This document shows, piece after piece, positions 9,745 through 20,499 of a stretch of 64,000 bases of DNA. The number at the start of each line of letters is the position of its first letter. Positions within the stretch are counted from its first letter, which is position 1. The notes below the pieces were generated by a model that worked only from the letters and a program-made list of their open reading frames with translations, was not told where the DNA came from and ran no database searches. Location of the stretch: NCBI GenBank assembly GCA_018806915.1, contig JAGKQI010000059.1:1488001-1552000 (forward strand), given 5' to 3'. Source of the DNA: Phytophthora colocasiae. Lineage: Eukaryota > Oomycota > Peronosporomycetes > Peronosporales > Peronosporaceae. The position numbers were made by a program, and so were the translations under genes.

Positions 9745-9754
9745 CCCTTTCGCG
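9741..9754 (+). repeat. piggyBac left end: TTAA plus terminal inverted repeat
   Basis: TTAA followed by CCCTTTCGCG, the mirror of the right end at 15211-15224. Confidence 0.92.
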
Positions 9755-10257
9755 AGCCACCTACATTTTGTATAGTATAGAACGTGTTGTTAAACGGTGT
9801 TCAAATTGCACAATTTTCGCCCTTTGAGGAAAATACGGTACTATTGTCCAGTAAACAATCTTTTCAGATTCGTGATAGAAGCTTGCCTTGTATCCTATAG
9901 GGCACAAAATTCGTCCTTCCAGTGACCTACGGTACTCTTCATGCAGCAATGGTATTGGTCATTTCAGTGCGACTATACAAACTAGCGTGTAATTGGCTAA
10001 AAAGCATGGCGTATTTTACGCAGGATAAATTACTTCGCGGGAAGCGCAGCCTTTATGGCCATCCAGAACCTGTGCGGTCGCGCATTGTGATTTGATTGAA
10101 CGACCTACGCTGCTCAAAGAGCTATGCTTCAAGAGGTGTGCATCTCTTTTGTTCGAAGTATACTTGGCGTGCTCGGTCCAGTCGCTCACTAAGATTCTAC
10201 CGTGATATCAAATAACCTAAGTTTTATGCAACACATCAATTATCAAGTTAATATATT

Positions 10258-11653
10258 ATGTATACAATGGATACCTGTATGATTTTTCCGTTGTCTGTGA
10301 CCCTTCCGTTCTCGGCCACACAACCGAATTTAGCGCCCCATGAGCACGCGAAGACAGGAATCAAGGAATCAAGCGGGGGTGTGATACGACGGGCAGGAAG
10401 CGCAGGCGGTCGACGCGTACCTAGGGGAGTGCAGCAGAAAGCACAGGAACGCGGTATACTGCGGATCAGTTCAATTCGGCGTGGGAAAAATTGCGAAAAG
10501 CAGGATGGACGGCCAAACGACCGCCAGGGGGGAGCTTGGACAATCGCTACCGATATCTCCAACCAGGTGGTTCACTTCATGGGCGCGAAGGCGATGACTT
10601 CATTGTAGGTACCGACGCTGTCCTTCGGTTCGTACAGACGATGGTACCATCCAACATGGACGGGAAGTTAGAGTCAGGTTCGTGTGCAAGGTGCGATGAA
10701 ATGTAGCTGTGTGTGACTGACGGCGTGCTGTTGCTACCGTCCCAGGCGGTGAAGATGACGGAGAGCGAGGGCGTGTTGCCTCTCGTGGCCATGTGCATGG
10801 ACGTGGCCGAGGTGGCGCTCAAGCGCGTGGTCGCGGTCGGGGGGAACGTAATCCTGGAAAAAGACGAAGTACTACCGAGTCGCCGAGACCGGCAACCCCT
10901 CCCGCGCTGCTTCATGAAATGTATGTCGGAAAAAATGTGGCGTTTTCACCTGCGAAGGAAGCTTGGATGACGAAGTAGGCTTACAGCGTGGTCAGTACAA
11001 CTTATCTGGCTGGCAGAGTTTGTAGAAGGGCGAAGAAGGCCAAGGAGAAACTTCAAGTGCAATGGATAGACAGTCAATTCGGGAATTCCGTTGAGAATCT
11101 CGGTGTGGATACGATTCAAGTGGGTATTGAAAATTACAAAGGGTTGTCAACGGCTTCGTCGAACTGTGGATGGCGTAAGCTTCTTGAATGTGGTGAGTCC
11201 GAAGACATTGAGCTTGATGATGCATTGGATCTCCAAGAACTCACTACCGCCGCCAAAGCATGCATAGGAATCGAGGTGCGGCCTGAGCTGTGCGCTGCCA
11301 CTGAAACGCGCCTCGAGGCTTTTCGTTCTCAGTATGATCTCCTACGAAAAGTCAGCATGGTAGCGGTGGATGTGCAAGATGCAGCACTATCATCGAAGGA
11401 GCCGACATGTAAAGCCACACTGATATTTGCGAACAACTTATTGTTCGAGGAGTCAGCTAATCTGGTCATTTCTCGTGAACTGTGCAACATGCACGAGGCT
11501 CGTGTTGTTGCTGTCAGCAGCTTGTTCTGTCCAAGACATCGAGCTTCATGCAGGAGACCATTCTGCATGACATGGAAGTACGTACGGAAGTTGAAAGTTC
11601 CTTGTAGCTGGAAGGCAAAGTTGCATTGCATATTCATTTATGAACGTCAATGA
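10258..11653 (+). pseudogene. Converging piggyBac-associated N-terminal module, decayed
   Basis: Pieces in several frames encode FNSAWEKLRKAGWTAKRPPG, LDNRYRYLQPGG and GDDFIVGTDAVLRF near 10460-10640. A basic Gly/Arg stretch follows, then from 10988 an open 221-codon segment with LAGRVCRRAKKAKEKLQVQW and IDSQFGNSVENLGVDTIQVG. From memory of oomycete piggyBac proteins, modules like these usually sit N-terminal to the transposase. Here they are on the opposite strand and face it. Frameshifts separate the pieces, so I treat it as broken. The last ~100 codons (IEVRPELCAATETRLEAFRS onward) resemble nothing I can name. Confidence 0.5.
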
Positions 11654-12089
11654 TAAACATTTTTTTGTCGTATTGGGCTCACTGCATATGAAGTTGCAGT
11701 CCAAGAGAGGCCAAGAGCCCCTTTCAGCTGGTTCCTGAGGCGGGTTCTGCCACGAGCTGCAACGCGTCGTATAGTATAGGTCGCTGGTTAGCCACCGCGT
11801 CCGGAATTATCTCCTGGACGGTGATGTCGGCGCGAGCCATTATGCGCAATCCCTGGTGCCCCACACCGTCGTACAGGCTCTTACTATGCCTGTATGCGTA
11901 GCTGGGGGCCTGGCACTACTAGCGACCGTCATACAGCTTGGAGATGACGATACCCGTGTCGTCTGTCGTCCAGACGAAGCCGGCACTGACGACCATGAGC
12001 ACCTTGTATCGTGAATGCGCTCGTCTTGCTCCAGGATGGCGTTGAACGGGTCGTCCACGCTTGCCCAGCTGTTGTTTGCCTCGTTCTTG

Positions 12090-14285
12090 CTATACAAGTG
12101 CCGATGACATTGCAGCTACTACGGAAGTTTCAACTGGCTCCGTGCTGAACGGTGTCAACGCAGCATTCATATCGATTCGCCTAGCAGCAGCCGGCGGTAA
12201 ATCACTGGCAGTTGTTGACGTTGAGTCATTATCGGCAGTGATAGTACACCCGCTGGCGCCACTCAGTGCTAAGTCACTAGCAGCTGCACTTCGAAGCTCA
12301 TAAAGTCTCGATTTTCGTCTCACATTACCACTGGACGAGAACAACTTGTTTGGCAAATAGAAATCGTGAAATTTCCTCCAGCACGTCCAGGTACTATTTG
12401 GACAGCACCATTCCTCAGGGTCCTCTTGATGTACCACACTACACAAGGAGACAGAATGTGTATGGCAGTAATTGGTCACCTCCGTTTGACGCCGATTCTC
12501 CCACCGACAAACAGCACAGCGCCGGCGCTTCCGATTCCGATCCGCGAAAACTTGTCTTGACGAAACTGGGGTGCATTGGACAACTACAGGGTGTCGAGCG
12601 TGTGGACTAGCCACACTAGATGGAGTAAGACTTCCACCGCTGCGATATATTTCTTGTCCAGGCCTTCGGTAGAACATACGATCCTCAGGCCCGCTTGGTG
12701 CAAGCATCCACCGACCGCTAATAAGCTCCCCAACTAATTCCGTCATAAAATCTCTGTGAGGATCACGAGCGGGCGATTCTGAAGTTACAAGTCGACGCGT
12801 GAGATAAGCATTAGCCTGCGCAATATCGATGAGCGCAAGAGCTAGCTTTTTGTGCCAACGCTTGTAGCTGTGTCCATCGGCAATCGAAAAGCGACTTCTC
12901 ATTTGATCTAATCGATCTACACCTTGCATGTTCTGGTTGTATTCTTTCACACAGGTCGGGGCCGGAAACTCCTGTGCATTTGCCCCGACAGTTCTCTTCA
13001 CCGTAGATACGGTAGATGCGTCTGCATTCGACACCATGTTTACAATGCAACCATCACACCAAGAGGCAGCGATCATGCTGTGTTCGATAGAGACAGCCTG
13101 CAGCATATCACCACGAGAACACTTTTCGTCTTTGTTCAGCATGGTGTGACCTGGGAAGTGCTTGCTGTTGTTACGTATGGTTCCACGCCCATATAACCCC
13201 TTCAAATGCAGCGCCTGAAGCACCTGAATCGACGCGTAGTAATTGTCCAGGTTGACAACCCGGTTTGTTTTGAACAGAGGCTGCAACACCTCAAGGACAT
13301 GCTGGCGAATTTTAGATGCTGCTTCTAGCTCGTCACTAAGATTCTGCACCTCCTCCGTCCCAACGACACCTTGCAGTCGATCTTCCAGAAGACTACGATT
13401 GCAGTGTAGTCTGTAATTAAGCGAGATCCACGTGGTAGAGCAGCACACCATATACAGTCTGAAATGGTACTTGCCAGTAGGTTTAGTTGGGTTGAACACG
13501 ATCATGTGGCGTCCCTGTCGCGAGCGACACGCCACACTAGCCTCGTCCAGCGCCACATTTCTCCCCACCACCACGTACGTGTCGCCAGTAGGTTTTAGCA
13601 GATTCAACAGAGGGCGGATACGTGCAGCTGCATCTTTTCCTAGTGTTGTAGGCAAAGTGTTGAAGCTACGACATCTTCTCAGCAACTTGAATCGATTCAA
13701 AGTCATTATTCGATCAAACGACGTCGTCCTTCCACCAAATATAACGTCTTCTGGCTGCGTCCCCCAGCAATTGGCATACTCGCCCTTATCGTTCAAAGCC
13801 ATGAAGAACAGAATGCCAAGAAATTTCATCAACTCCTCCAGGGTAAACGGATTCGTGGTCCTGATCCTGTATGTCACACCATACACATTTGTTTCATGCA
13901 GTACCTGTCTCCAGAAATACAACGGTATGTACGCAAAGAAACTTGAGCTTGCCGAATGCTCGAAAATGTGTTTGTGCTCCGCTCGAAGATAGGTTTTCGT
14001 GGATCCATCGCTATGCCGGTACAAATCAGCCGGGGCCTCTGTTGATGCTTCCGGATTGAACCGCATACTTCGAACAGCCTCCACTTCTGCGAGACTGGTT
14101 GGTAGCAGCTCCATCGGTTCGTAAGCATCACATTGCCGATTCCTGCTCCAATGTCGAGAAAATGTCATTGTCGCGGACTGGCCCCATCGCGTCGAGTAGG
14201 TCGCCAACGCCAGCGGGAAGAACCTCTCCAGCGTTGCTGTGGACTTGGCCAGTATACTGGCGGACATCTCCTCTACTAACTCCAC
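12090..14285 (-). CDS. piggyBac transposase (DDE_Tnp_1_7), 731 codons
   Basis: Cut-and-paste transposase acting at TTAA sites. The catalytic acidic residues are visible: NVALDEASVACR (Asp ~247), VVNLDNYYAS (Asp ~347) and NQNMQGVDRLDQM (Asp ~456). A Cys-rich zinc-binding tail, common in piggyBac proteins, lies near residues 600-680 (CAVCRWENRR, YCHTHSVSLC). The open frame starts at 14285, but recognisable family sequence begins at about residue 52 (CDAYEPMELLPTSLAEVEAV); the first ~50 codons are probably read in the other frame as the end of the SANT protein. The core has no internal stop, so it could be intact. Confidence 0.88.
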   Translation of the reverse strand: MELVEEMSASILAKSTATLERFFPLALATYSTRWGQSATMTFSRHWSRNRQCDAYEPMELLPTSLAEVEAVRSMRFNPEASTEAPADLYRHSDGSTKTYLRAEHKHIFEHSASSSFFAYIPLYFWRQVLHETNVYGVTYRIRTTNPFTLEELMKFLGILFFMALNDKGEYANCWGTQPEDVIFGGRTTSFDRIMTLNRFKLLRRCRSFNTLPTTLGKDAAARIRPLLNLLKPTGDTYVVVGRNVALDEASVACRSRQGRHMIVFNPTKPTGKYHFRLYMVCCSTTWISLNYRLHCNRSLLEDRLQGVVGTEEVQNLSDELEAASKIRQHVLEVLQPLFKTNRVVNLDNYYASIQVLQALHLKGLYGRGTIRNNSKHFPGHTMLNKDEKCSRGDMLQAVSIEHSMIAASWCDGCIVNMVSNADASTVSTVKRTVGANAQEFPAPTCVKEYNQNMQGVDRLDQMRSRFSIADGHSYKRWHKKLALALIDIAQANAYLTRRLVTSESPARDPHRDFMTELVGELISGRWMLAPSGPEDRMFYRRPGQEIYRSGGSLTPSSVASPHARHPVVVQCTPVSSRQVFADRNRKRRRCAVCRWENRRQTEVTNYCHTHSVSLCSVVHQEDPEEWCCPNSTWTCWRKFHDFYLPNKLFSSSGNVRRKSRLYELRSAAASDLALSGASGCTITADNDSTSTTASDLPPAAARRIDMNAALTPFSTEPVETSVVAAMSSALV

Positions 14286-14949
14286 TGAATAGTGTAGACA
14301 TGACTTGAGTAGCTTCGTTCAGACCCAACAGGGCGCCTTCTGATCGTGGCGCACTCGTTGCGCAAGTTTCGACAGCGGATTTAGGCTGTCCTGGCGGAGT
14401 TGATTCCAGCTGGGGGCGTGGCGAAGAGCGCGACAGAAGCGGTGCCTCTTTGGCGCGTTCCACCCGAGTGGCATGCAATTTCTCGGTCAGTGGCGGCTTG
14501 GAATGGACACGCTCCTGCTCAACAACCATTGGAGACGTATTGGTGGAGCGATGCCAACTACGTTGCGTAGACCCGAGCAGTGTGAGGTGCCGGCCAGCCA
14601 CAATCGTGCGAGGTGTACTTGAGTGCTTGATATCTCCAAAAAAACACGGCGGAAACTCCCTCATCGTCTTGCCATACGTCCGCTTCAGACTCTTCAGCCG
14701 TAACCGCAGCTCTCCTGGTGTACGCTTTGACTTAGCCATCCACCGTGCCACGTAGCTCCATGTTATCCGTAAGCCTTCTAGCTCGAACTGAAGCGCAATT
14801 TGCGCTAGCTGCTTGTCCTCCCAGTCCTCGAAGCTTGTCCGCATGGTAATATTAGAGTGCATACATCTCAAGGTTTGTATGCAGTGTTTGGCAGGTAGTG
14901 GCGCATTCATTTTAAACTTTGTATGCCAGTTCTTCTGCATCAAGGCCAC
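14128..14949 (-). CDS. SANT/Myb-like protein upstream of the piggyBac transposase
   Basis: A 273-codon ORF with a Myb/SANT-like helical segment near residues 38-100 (SFEDWEDKQLAQIALQFELE, ITWSYVARWMAKSKRTPGEL), likely DNA-binding, then a basic Ser/Pro-rich linker. It overlaps the transposase ORF by 158 bp on the same strand in another frame. The two probably form one protein interrupted by a single frameshift near 14128, or are joined by splicing; I cannot tell which from sequence alone. Confidence 0.6.
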   Translation of the reverse strand: MALMQKNWHTKFKMNAPLPAKHCIQTLRCMHSNITMRTSFEDWEDKQLAQIALQFELEGLRITWSYVARWMAKSKRTPGELRLRLKSLKRTYGKTMREFPPCFFGDIKHSSTPRTIVAGRHLTLLGSTQRSWHRSTNTSPMVVEQERVHSKPPLTEKLHATRVERAKEAPLLSRSSPRPQLESTPPGQPKSAVETCATSAPRSEGALLGLNEATQVMSTLFSGVSRGDVRQYTGQVHSNAGEVLPAGVGDLLDAMGPVRDNDIFSTLEQESAM

Positions 14950-15210
14950 TCATTTATCACTGCAAGATATATTCAGGATGGAATTTCGCGTGCTATGTGC
15001 TGCAAGAAAAGAACGTGAGATCGTGAAAATGAAGAGAACGCCTGCACGAAAGCCACCTCTCAAGACTAGTTTGATCTGATTGGAAGAAATAAAACACGGT
15101 AGACTAAAACAGCTGTAGTGCCCGAAGGGCGATTTTCTCGCCCTTTTACCGGGTTGATCTCCACCTTGTTTTGTAATATGCCACAAATGGCGAAGAAATA
15201 GCCCTTTTAC

Positions 15211-15224
15211 CGCGAAAGGGTTAA
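15211..15224 (-). repeat. piggyBac right end: terminal inverted repeat plus TTAA
   Basis: CGCGAAAGGG followed by TTAA, the inverted partner of 9741-9754. Confidence 0.92.
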
Positions 15225-17083
15225 GACGCTTGGATGACTTTCTGAAATCAATGTCGGCTTTCCCAGCGGCAGAGTTGAGACAGTAGAAGAACTCGAGCGG
15301 AGTTTCAGAGTCTTTCATAGCCATTGTGAAATACCTTTCCGAATACGACGATCGAGCCTTGCAATAACGCCTCTTGAACGCCGAAGACAGCTCCTTCCAG
15401 TCACGGGACACACTCTTGGGGAGCTGGTTGAACCAGTCGCGTGCAGATACAGGAAGTTTCAACTTGAGTTCCTGGATGCGTGTCTTGGTCGACCATCCTC
15501 CTTGAGACGCCATATTCGTGAACCGTTCGCACCAGTGGACGCGTTCCCTAAGCGTAGCTCTGGGATCAAACTCTCCAAGGTTGTTAGAATTCACGAACGG
15601 CCTCAGTGGCACCAATGTAGTTCCAGCTTGAGCTTGGGTCGCTGCTGTCAGGTTCACCACTTCGCCTAGTTCAGAGTCGTCTGATGACGAGTTTCCAGAG
15701 TCTGAACTCTAGTCATCAGAGCGTCCACCTGAGTCTGGGGCTTTACCACGGCGTTTTTCTCTGCGTGGCGCTCCCCGGATCGCCTGCGGTCTTGTGTCCG
15801 CGGCGGGTCTCGTCTTGGAGTTGATGTACGTCTAGTATCTCCCTTAGCTTCCGTCACCGGGGCTGCTTGGGTTACCTTGGTTGTGGTAGGCGTCGTAGCG
15901 GCGTCGCCATTCCTCTCAGCCTTCACTCGCTTCGCCGCCGCGCTTCGTGCAGGAGCAGCTTGCTGGACGGTCGCAACCTCTCAGGGTGCAGTCTTGAGAG
16001 CCGGTGGGTGTGAGATGGGTGCAACCCTAACCCCATTTGCGTCACTTCTGATTTCTGATCTGGATGTTGGGTACATAGTTGCAACTTCAGGGTTCCCAGT
16101 GTTAAACACCGGGGTTGCAGTTGCTGAATCTGGGTGACCGACCCTTCGCGCCTCTTGAACTTGGGATAAAGTTGCTCGAAGATTTTTCAACTGGCCGGCT
16201 TGAAACCGCTGCATGTTCTGGGAACTCTCTTTCTTCCTGTCACGTTCAGCTTCCACGTCTTCATTCGCTGCTGTAAGGCTTCCATTTGAGAAATCCAGTC
16301 CCGTTTCATCTCGTCAGTCGCACGTGCACGTTCGGCCTCGGCTTCGGCCTCTCGCTGTTGCCGGCGATCGGCAAACCCTGATTCCAGACGTTGGTTTTCA
16401 GAGTTTCCAACTCTGCCGCGCTACGACTTCTGAGTTTACCTTCTGATACCAAACTTCTGCGTTCTTCAGCATCGTCAGCACGCCTTTCCGCCTCCAGTCT
16501 CGCATTCTCGGACTTCAACAAGCGGTCGGTAAGCGTCTGAATCTCGCGTCTCGCTTCCAGGTCGCGTTGCTCCCGACGACGATCACGTTCCATGGACTCC
16601 AAGTGAAAAGGTGTCTTCAGAAGGTCTTCACTCTCACACTCTGGCGGTAGCTTCGGTGGCTTGCGCTTTGACTGGAGACAGATACAGGTGGAAACTCGGA
16701 GGTGGACGGTCCGAAATCCCGTGAAGGACCTCCGACAGACTGGTTTTCAGACTTTACGTCCGACACCTCTGGTTTCTCTTCCGGCATGCCGATGTCTTCA
16801 GACGCTGGTTTCGCAGGTAACAACGTCCGCGTCACTTGGATTCCCATACCTCCAGAGACCATTCTTCTAACATCAGCGCCTTGCGCAATTAACGCCAGAC
16901 CTCCTACGGACAACGGCATGTGAGACGCCGCCCCTCGACTCATGGACACCAAGGACGAATCCGTAGAGCTTCCACGCGAAGTCTGAAATCCCGTCGACTG
17001 GTCATCAGAGGTTCCAATGACACTGGGAACTGGCACGTCCGTCATCCGAGTCTGAGAACTCACGACTTCTCTTGGATTTCCTA
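15225..17083 (-). pseudogene. gag: Family B gag, N-terminal and capsid-like part (copy B-D)
   Basis: Minus-strand Gag matching 41840-43850 of the plus copy. A low-complexity region (VPVPSVIGTSDD, SSTDSSLVSMSRGA) is followed by a long Arg/Glu/Gln coiled coil (MERDRRREQRDLEARREIQ at ~16600), then a basic linker and the retrotransposon-gag core (LRERVHWCERFTNMASQGGW, LKLPVSARDWFNQLPKSVSR). Several frameshifts and stops separate these parts. The left end is the piggyBac TTAA. The right end, near 17083, is an abrupt junction with the antisense protein gene, which in this family normally lies far away on the other strand. Confidence 0.8.
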
Positions 17084-19118
17084 GTTGGAATAATAGGTCC
17101 GTCATCAGAGTCGGAGTCGTCCTCAGACTCCCGTGGACGCTTAGAACCCGGACGTGGGTGATCTTCAGACTTCTTGCTTTTAGACTTCTGGTTCCCAGAC
17201 TTCTTGACTCCAGATTTGGTACTCTTGGACTTATCGCTTCCAGAATCGCTGTCGCCAAACTCATCGCTCGAAGCTTCGGCTTCGTCGCCATCCTCATCTT
17301 CGGATTCGGACTCGGCAACACCAGATCCTTGTAGTCAGGATCGTCCTTGAGATTGTCAACAGCGGATTCCACATCACTCTCTGGATAGTTAACGTGACCG
17401 TCCAGATCACCCTAAGTCGCGGGCTCGGTACCTGCCGAGACGTGGCGATCCACCACCTCGTCCGCCATCTGATAATAGACTTCAGGAACGTACTTGGCCC
17501 AAGGAGTGGAGTCCAGACGACGAGAGAACACCAGACTGACCAACATCTGGACGAGCACTGGACTGCTGAAGAGACTGTGGGCTTCCTTGTCTGTTGCCAA
17601 CCACGTCATGGCCGCTTGATACTCAACGCCAGACAGCAAAGCTTGACGGAGATCGGGACAAACTTCCTTCCAGACCACGTCGCCAGGGAGTTTCTTGTGC
17701 ACTTCAGATTTGGCCACTTGAGTTCTAGCGCTTGCCGAAAGCACTGAGTCTTCCACAGGCTTGTGTCCAGAAGGGCGACGCTGCAGGCTCTTGAGATCCC
17801 ACTTGAACGGCCGTTTAGGGGACAGCTTCAGAGCCTGAGACTTCGAGGGGTACGAGAGGTATCGTGGGCTCTCGCTTTTGGACTCTGAAGTCTGAGTGCT
17901 GGAGCGCGTGAGATCCAGAACTCTGGTAGCCTTCGCGGACGTCTCAGCAGCTTGACGAGCTCGTTCTTCAGAAAGTCGCTGCTTGAAATCCGGAATGGGC
18001 TTCTTTCGCGCGTCCACAGCCATCACGTTAATGACGGTCGTCCAGTTATCCGGAACGATGGTGTCCTCTTGATACGATACCAAAAGATCGTGAAGACGAT
18101 CCCAGTTTCCAGAAATGTCAGAGTTCTCTTGCAAGAACTCTGAAAGTCCCCAAGGATCTGTCGGCCGGACATCAGGGCGTGACTTCAGAATGGAAACTTG
18201 AGCTTGGAGGTCGGCGATTTGAGACTTCAGAGTTTCCTTGTCTGCTTTCAGGGCCTCCACTTGGTCCTGATAGTGGGCCTTGAGATCTTGAATTTCAGAA
18301 TTCATGCGATCTCCCATAACATCGGCGTCTTGCTGGGCGTTCTGAAGCTCATGCTTCCAATATTGACAGTTGAGGACCCACTCGCGCTTGATCTCTTCGC
18401 ACTCAGACCGTGCCGCCGCCGCATCTGAGCAACGCCGTTCTGGGAACCAACGCGTTCTCGGAGACGACGATGAGCGGCTGCCATGAGTTTCAGGCACCCA
18501 GCTGCCCGGAAGCCCTCTTAGCAAGCCGAGTAGGAGGGACGTGAGATAGCAGAGAACCCAGTTCGCGACGAGCTTCAACGGATGAGACGGCGGCGTCCAG
18601 AGTTCGTACGTTTGGAAGACACCAGGGGCGTCTTCAAAGAACTCGGGACCAGAACCTCATGAGTTGTCCACCGGTGAGGCACTGTCTGAGTCGGCCGAGC
18701 GTATGCCGCCACCACGGAGACCTTCGTTGAGACCATCGGCTGGTGTAGTCCCAGATTTCGGCACATGGGCTGGGGCGCTTGAGCTGCCACCTAGTGACGT
18801 GACTGAGCCGACATCACCACCCTGCGTCGCATTAGCAGTTGCCGTAGCAGGACCTGGGCCTGTGGCGACGCCTGCAGTGACTCTCGTGGAGGCACCCGCG
18901 CCTGGAGATGTGTTCGCGTCTTCGGACATGTCTGTGATGAAGTGAATTGGAATATGGCTGCCCGTTGGGCGAGTCAAGTTCAAGTTTCTGAGGCTGAGAG
19001 AGGAATCAGACTGGGCGACAGGGCACCAGAGACTCTGGAAACCAGGTAACTGACAAAGAGTTGCAGCTACACTACGCTCTGAAAACCGTCTATCAGAATG
19101 TCTGATGGACCTGGCCAT
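17083..19118 (-). pseudogene. Family B antisense protein, diverged copy
   Basis: A relative of the 722-codon ORF at 51890-54058. The start at 19118 (MARSIRHSD) leads into LPGFQSLWCPVAQSDS, a coiled-coil region (LKAHYQDQVEALKADKETLK), the conserved middle (VWKEVCPDLRQALLSGVEYQ, VLVQMLVSLVF), and an acidic/basic tail with GSKRPRESEDDSDSDDGP ending at PIIPTRKSKR, where homology stops at about 17083. Frameshifts near 18600 and 17370 break it. It begins 55 bp from the LTR at 19174, on the opposite strand to that LTR's sense direction. Confidence 0.75.
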
Positions 19119-19159
19119 GATACGCAGCTTGGAGAAAGTTCCGCACTGAGGGATCGTGA

Positions 19160-19173
19160 CCAGGAGGGGCGGT
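19160..19173 (+). promoter_or_regulatory. Polypurine tract before diverged family B 3' LTR
   Basis: The purine-rich tract AGGAGGGGCGG ends two bases before the LTR start TGACATG, the same arrangement as at 54113. It marks 19174-20499 as a plus-sense 3' LTR. Confidence 0.65.
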
Positions 19174-20499
19174 TGACATGATGCTATTTCCGATTTTCGA
19201 GCGACAGGTGGATATTACGTTACGTTGTGATTGATTATAGTATGGATTATAAGCGAAAGGGGTTTGTGGGACGCGGTCGCACCCGTGTGACGTCTATGGA
19301 AAATTATGGATAAACCTTCGCCTGACTGTAAAGGGACCCAAAGGACCAGAAGTGTACTTCAGAAGTGTGCACAACTCTGAAGGTCAAATACACTCTGTCT
19401 GGTCACCGGACTTTCCCCGACGATGAGTGCCTAAGTTCTGGCGGAAAGTCTCTCAGAAGAGCGTATCTCTGAGAGACCTCATCCCGTTACCGTCCAGCGC
19501 GACGATTGATGGTTCAAGGATTCACAATATTTTCCCGCAGAGACCAGGTATCGCGCGCCGGACGCCGTGCACCCGCACAACCCTCAAGATCTTCATGTAC
19601 GTTGAAGCATTGGTAGGACCTTTGGCGCTCCACGGCTGTTATCAACGGAGGAAGTCGACCGTCTCTTTAATCAAGGTCTAATAACACCTACAGATGTCCC
19701 GGTCACGGCGTTGGGGGACTCTGAGGTTCCCTAAAATTACGAACCAGAGGGCCGCGCATTTCTGGTGAGCACACCAGCGAGAGCTGAAGACTTCAGAAGG
19801 GGACGTCACATCGCAAATACCTACGGCGGTCCTTGTGTGCTCGTGGGGTACGAGGCATTAACTCATGAGGACCTTCGAGATCTGGAACGAGTGATCCCAA
19901 GCTTCCATCCTGACGAAGTCGTGACTCCGTATGCCCAGTCCCTCCGTACTCTGGTATTCAACTCAAGACTCTGGTATTTCCTGCTCTGAATGACCAAGAC
20001 TCTGAGAACCAAAGTGTTTTCAGACTCTGAAAACCAGGATACCAGACTCTGAAACCAACGAAGATCCAAGACCATACTGAAACCAAGTGAACCCAAGTTC
20101 AAGTCACGCATTCAAGTGATGACTGACCCGCACATCCCCCATAATAACGTCTCTACCTGTCAACCCATTGAGATCGGCTGCACAGACTGCATACTGAAAC
20201 CAAGTCAAGATACCTGATACATACAAGAACCAAGTATACCTGAGATACGAAGACTGATTGCATGAAGAACGCCAAGGACGACAAGAAGAAGAGAGTTACC
20301 AGAGACTTCTCTTCACAACACATTCTCAGACTCCGGCGAGGGTCATATTTCCGAAGACAACGAACCCACGAGGATACCGCAAGGTACCACACGCCAACCT
20401 ATCGTTATACGGCTCTGAAAACCACTTTTCAGTAGTCGTATAACTTGGGTTCACTATACGCCCCTGCTCCGCGACCAAAGTTTCACCGGCTTCGCGACA
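19174..20499 (+). repeat. Diverged family B LTR (subtype B2, 1,326 bp)
   Basis: Starts TGACATGATGCTATTTCCG and ends CCGGCTTCGCGACA. The ends and several internal blocks match the 1.9 kb LTRs, but it lacks the tandem 15-mer array and the palindromic TATA. Partial copies lie at 24052-24390 and 28189-29183. On its right it breaks the family A integrase at 20500. Confidence 0.8.

Larger units (their letters stand above)
9745..15220. mobile_element. piggyBac-like DNA transposon, 5,476 bp
   Basis: Bounded by TTAA on both sides (9741-9744, 15221-15224), the piggyBac target duplication, with terminal inverted repeats CCCTTTCGCG / CGCGAAAGGG. Excising the element with one TTAA restores the host gag (K-R-L-K-K-H, compare R-L-E-K-H in the other copy). 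Inside are a transposase and a SANT/Myb-like ORF on the minus strand and a decayed converging gene on the plus strand. The stretches 9755-10257 and 11654-12089 hold no gene I can support. The right subterminal region repeats GCCCTTTTACCG at about 15140 and 15201. Confidence 0.93.
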
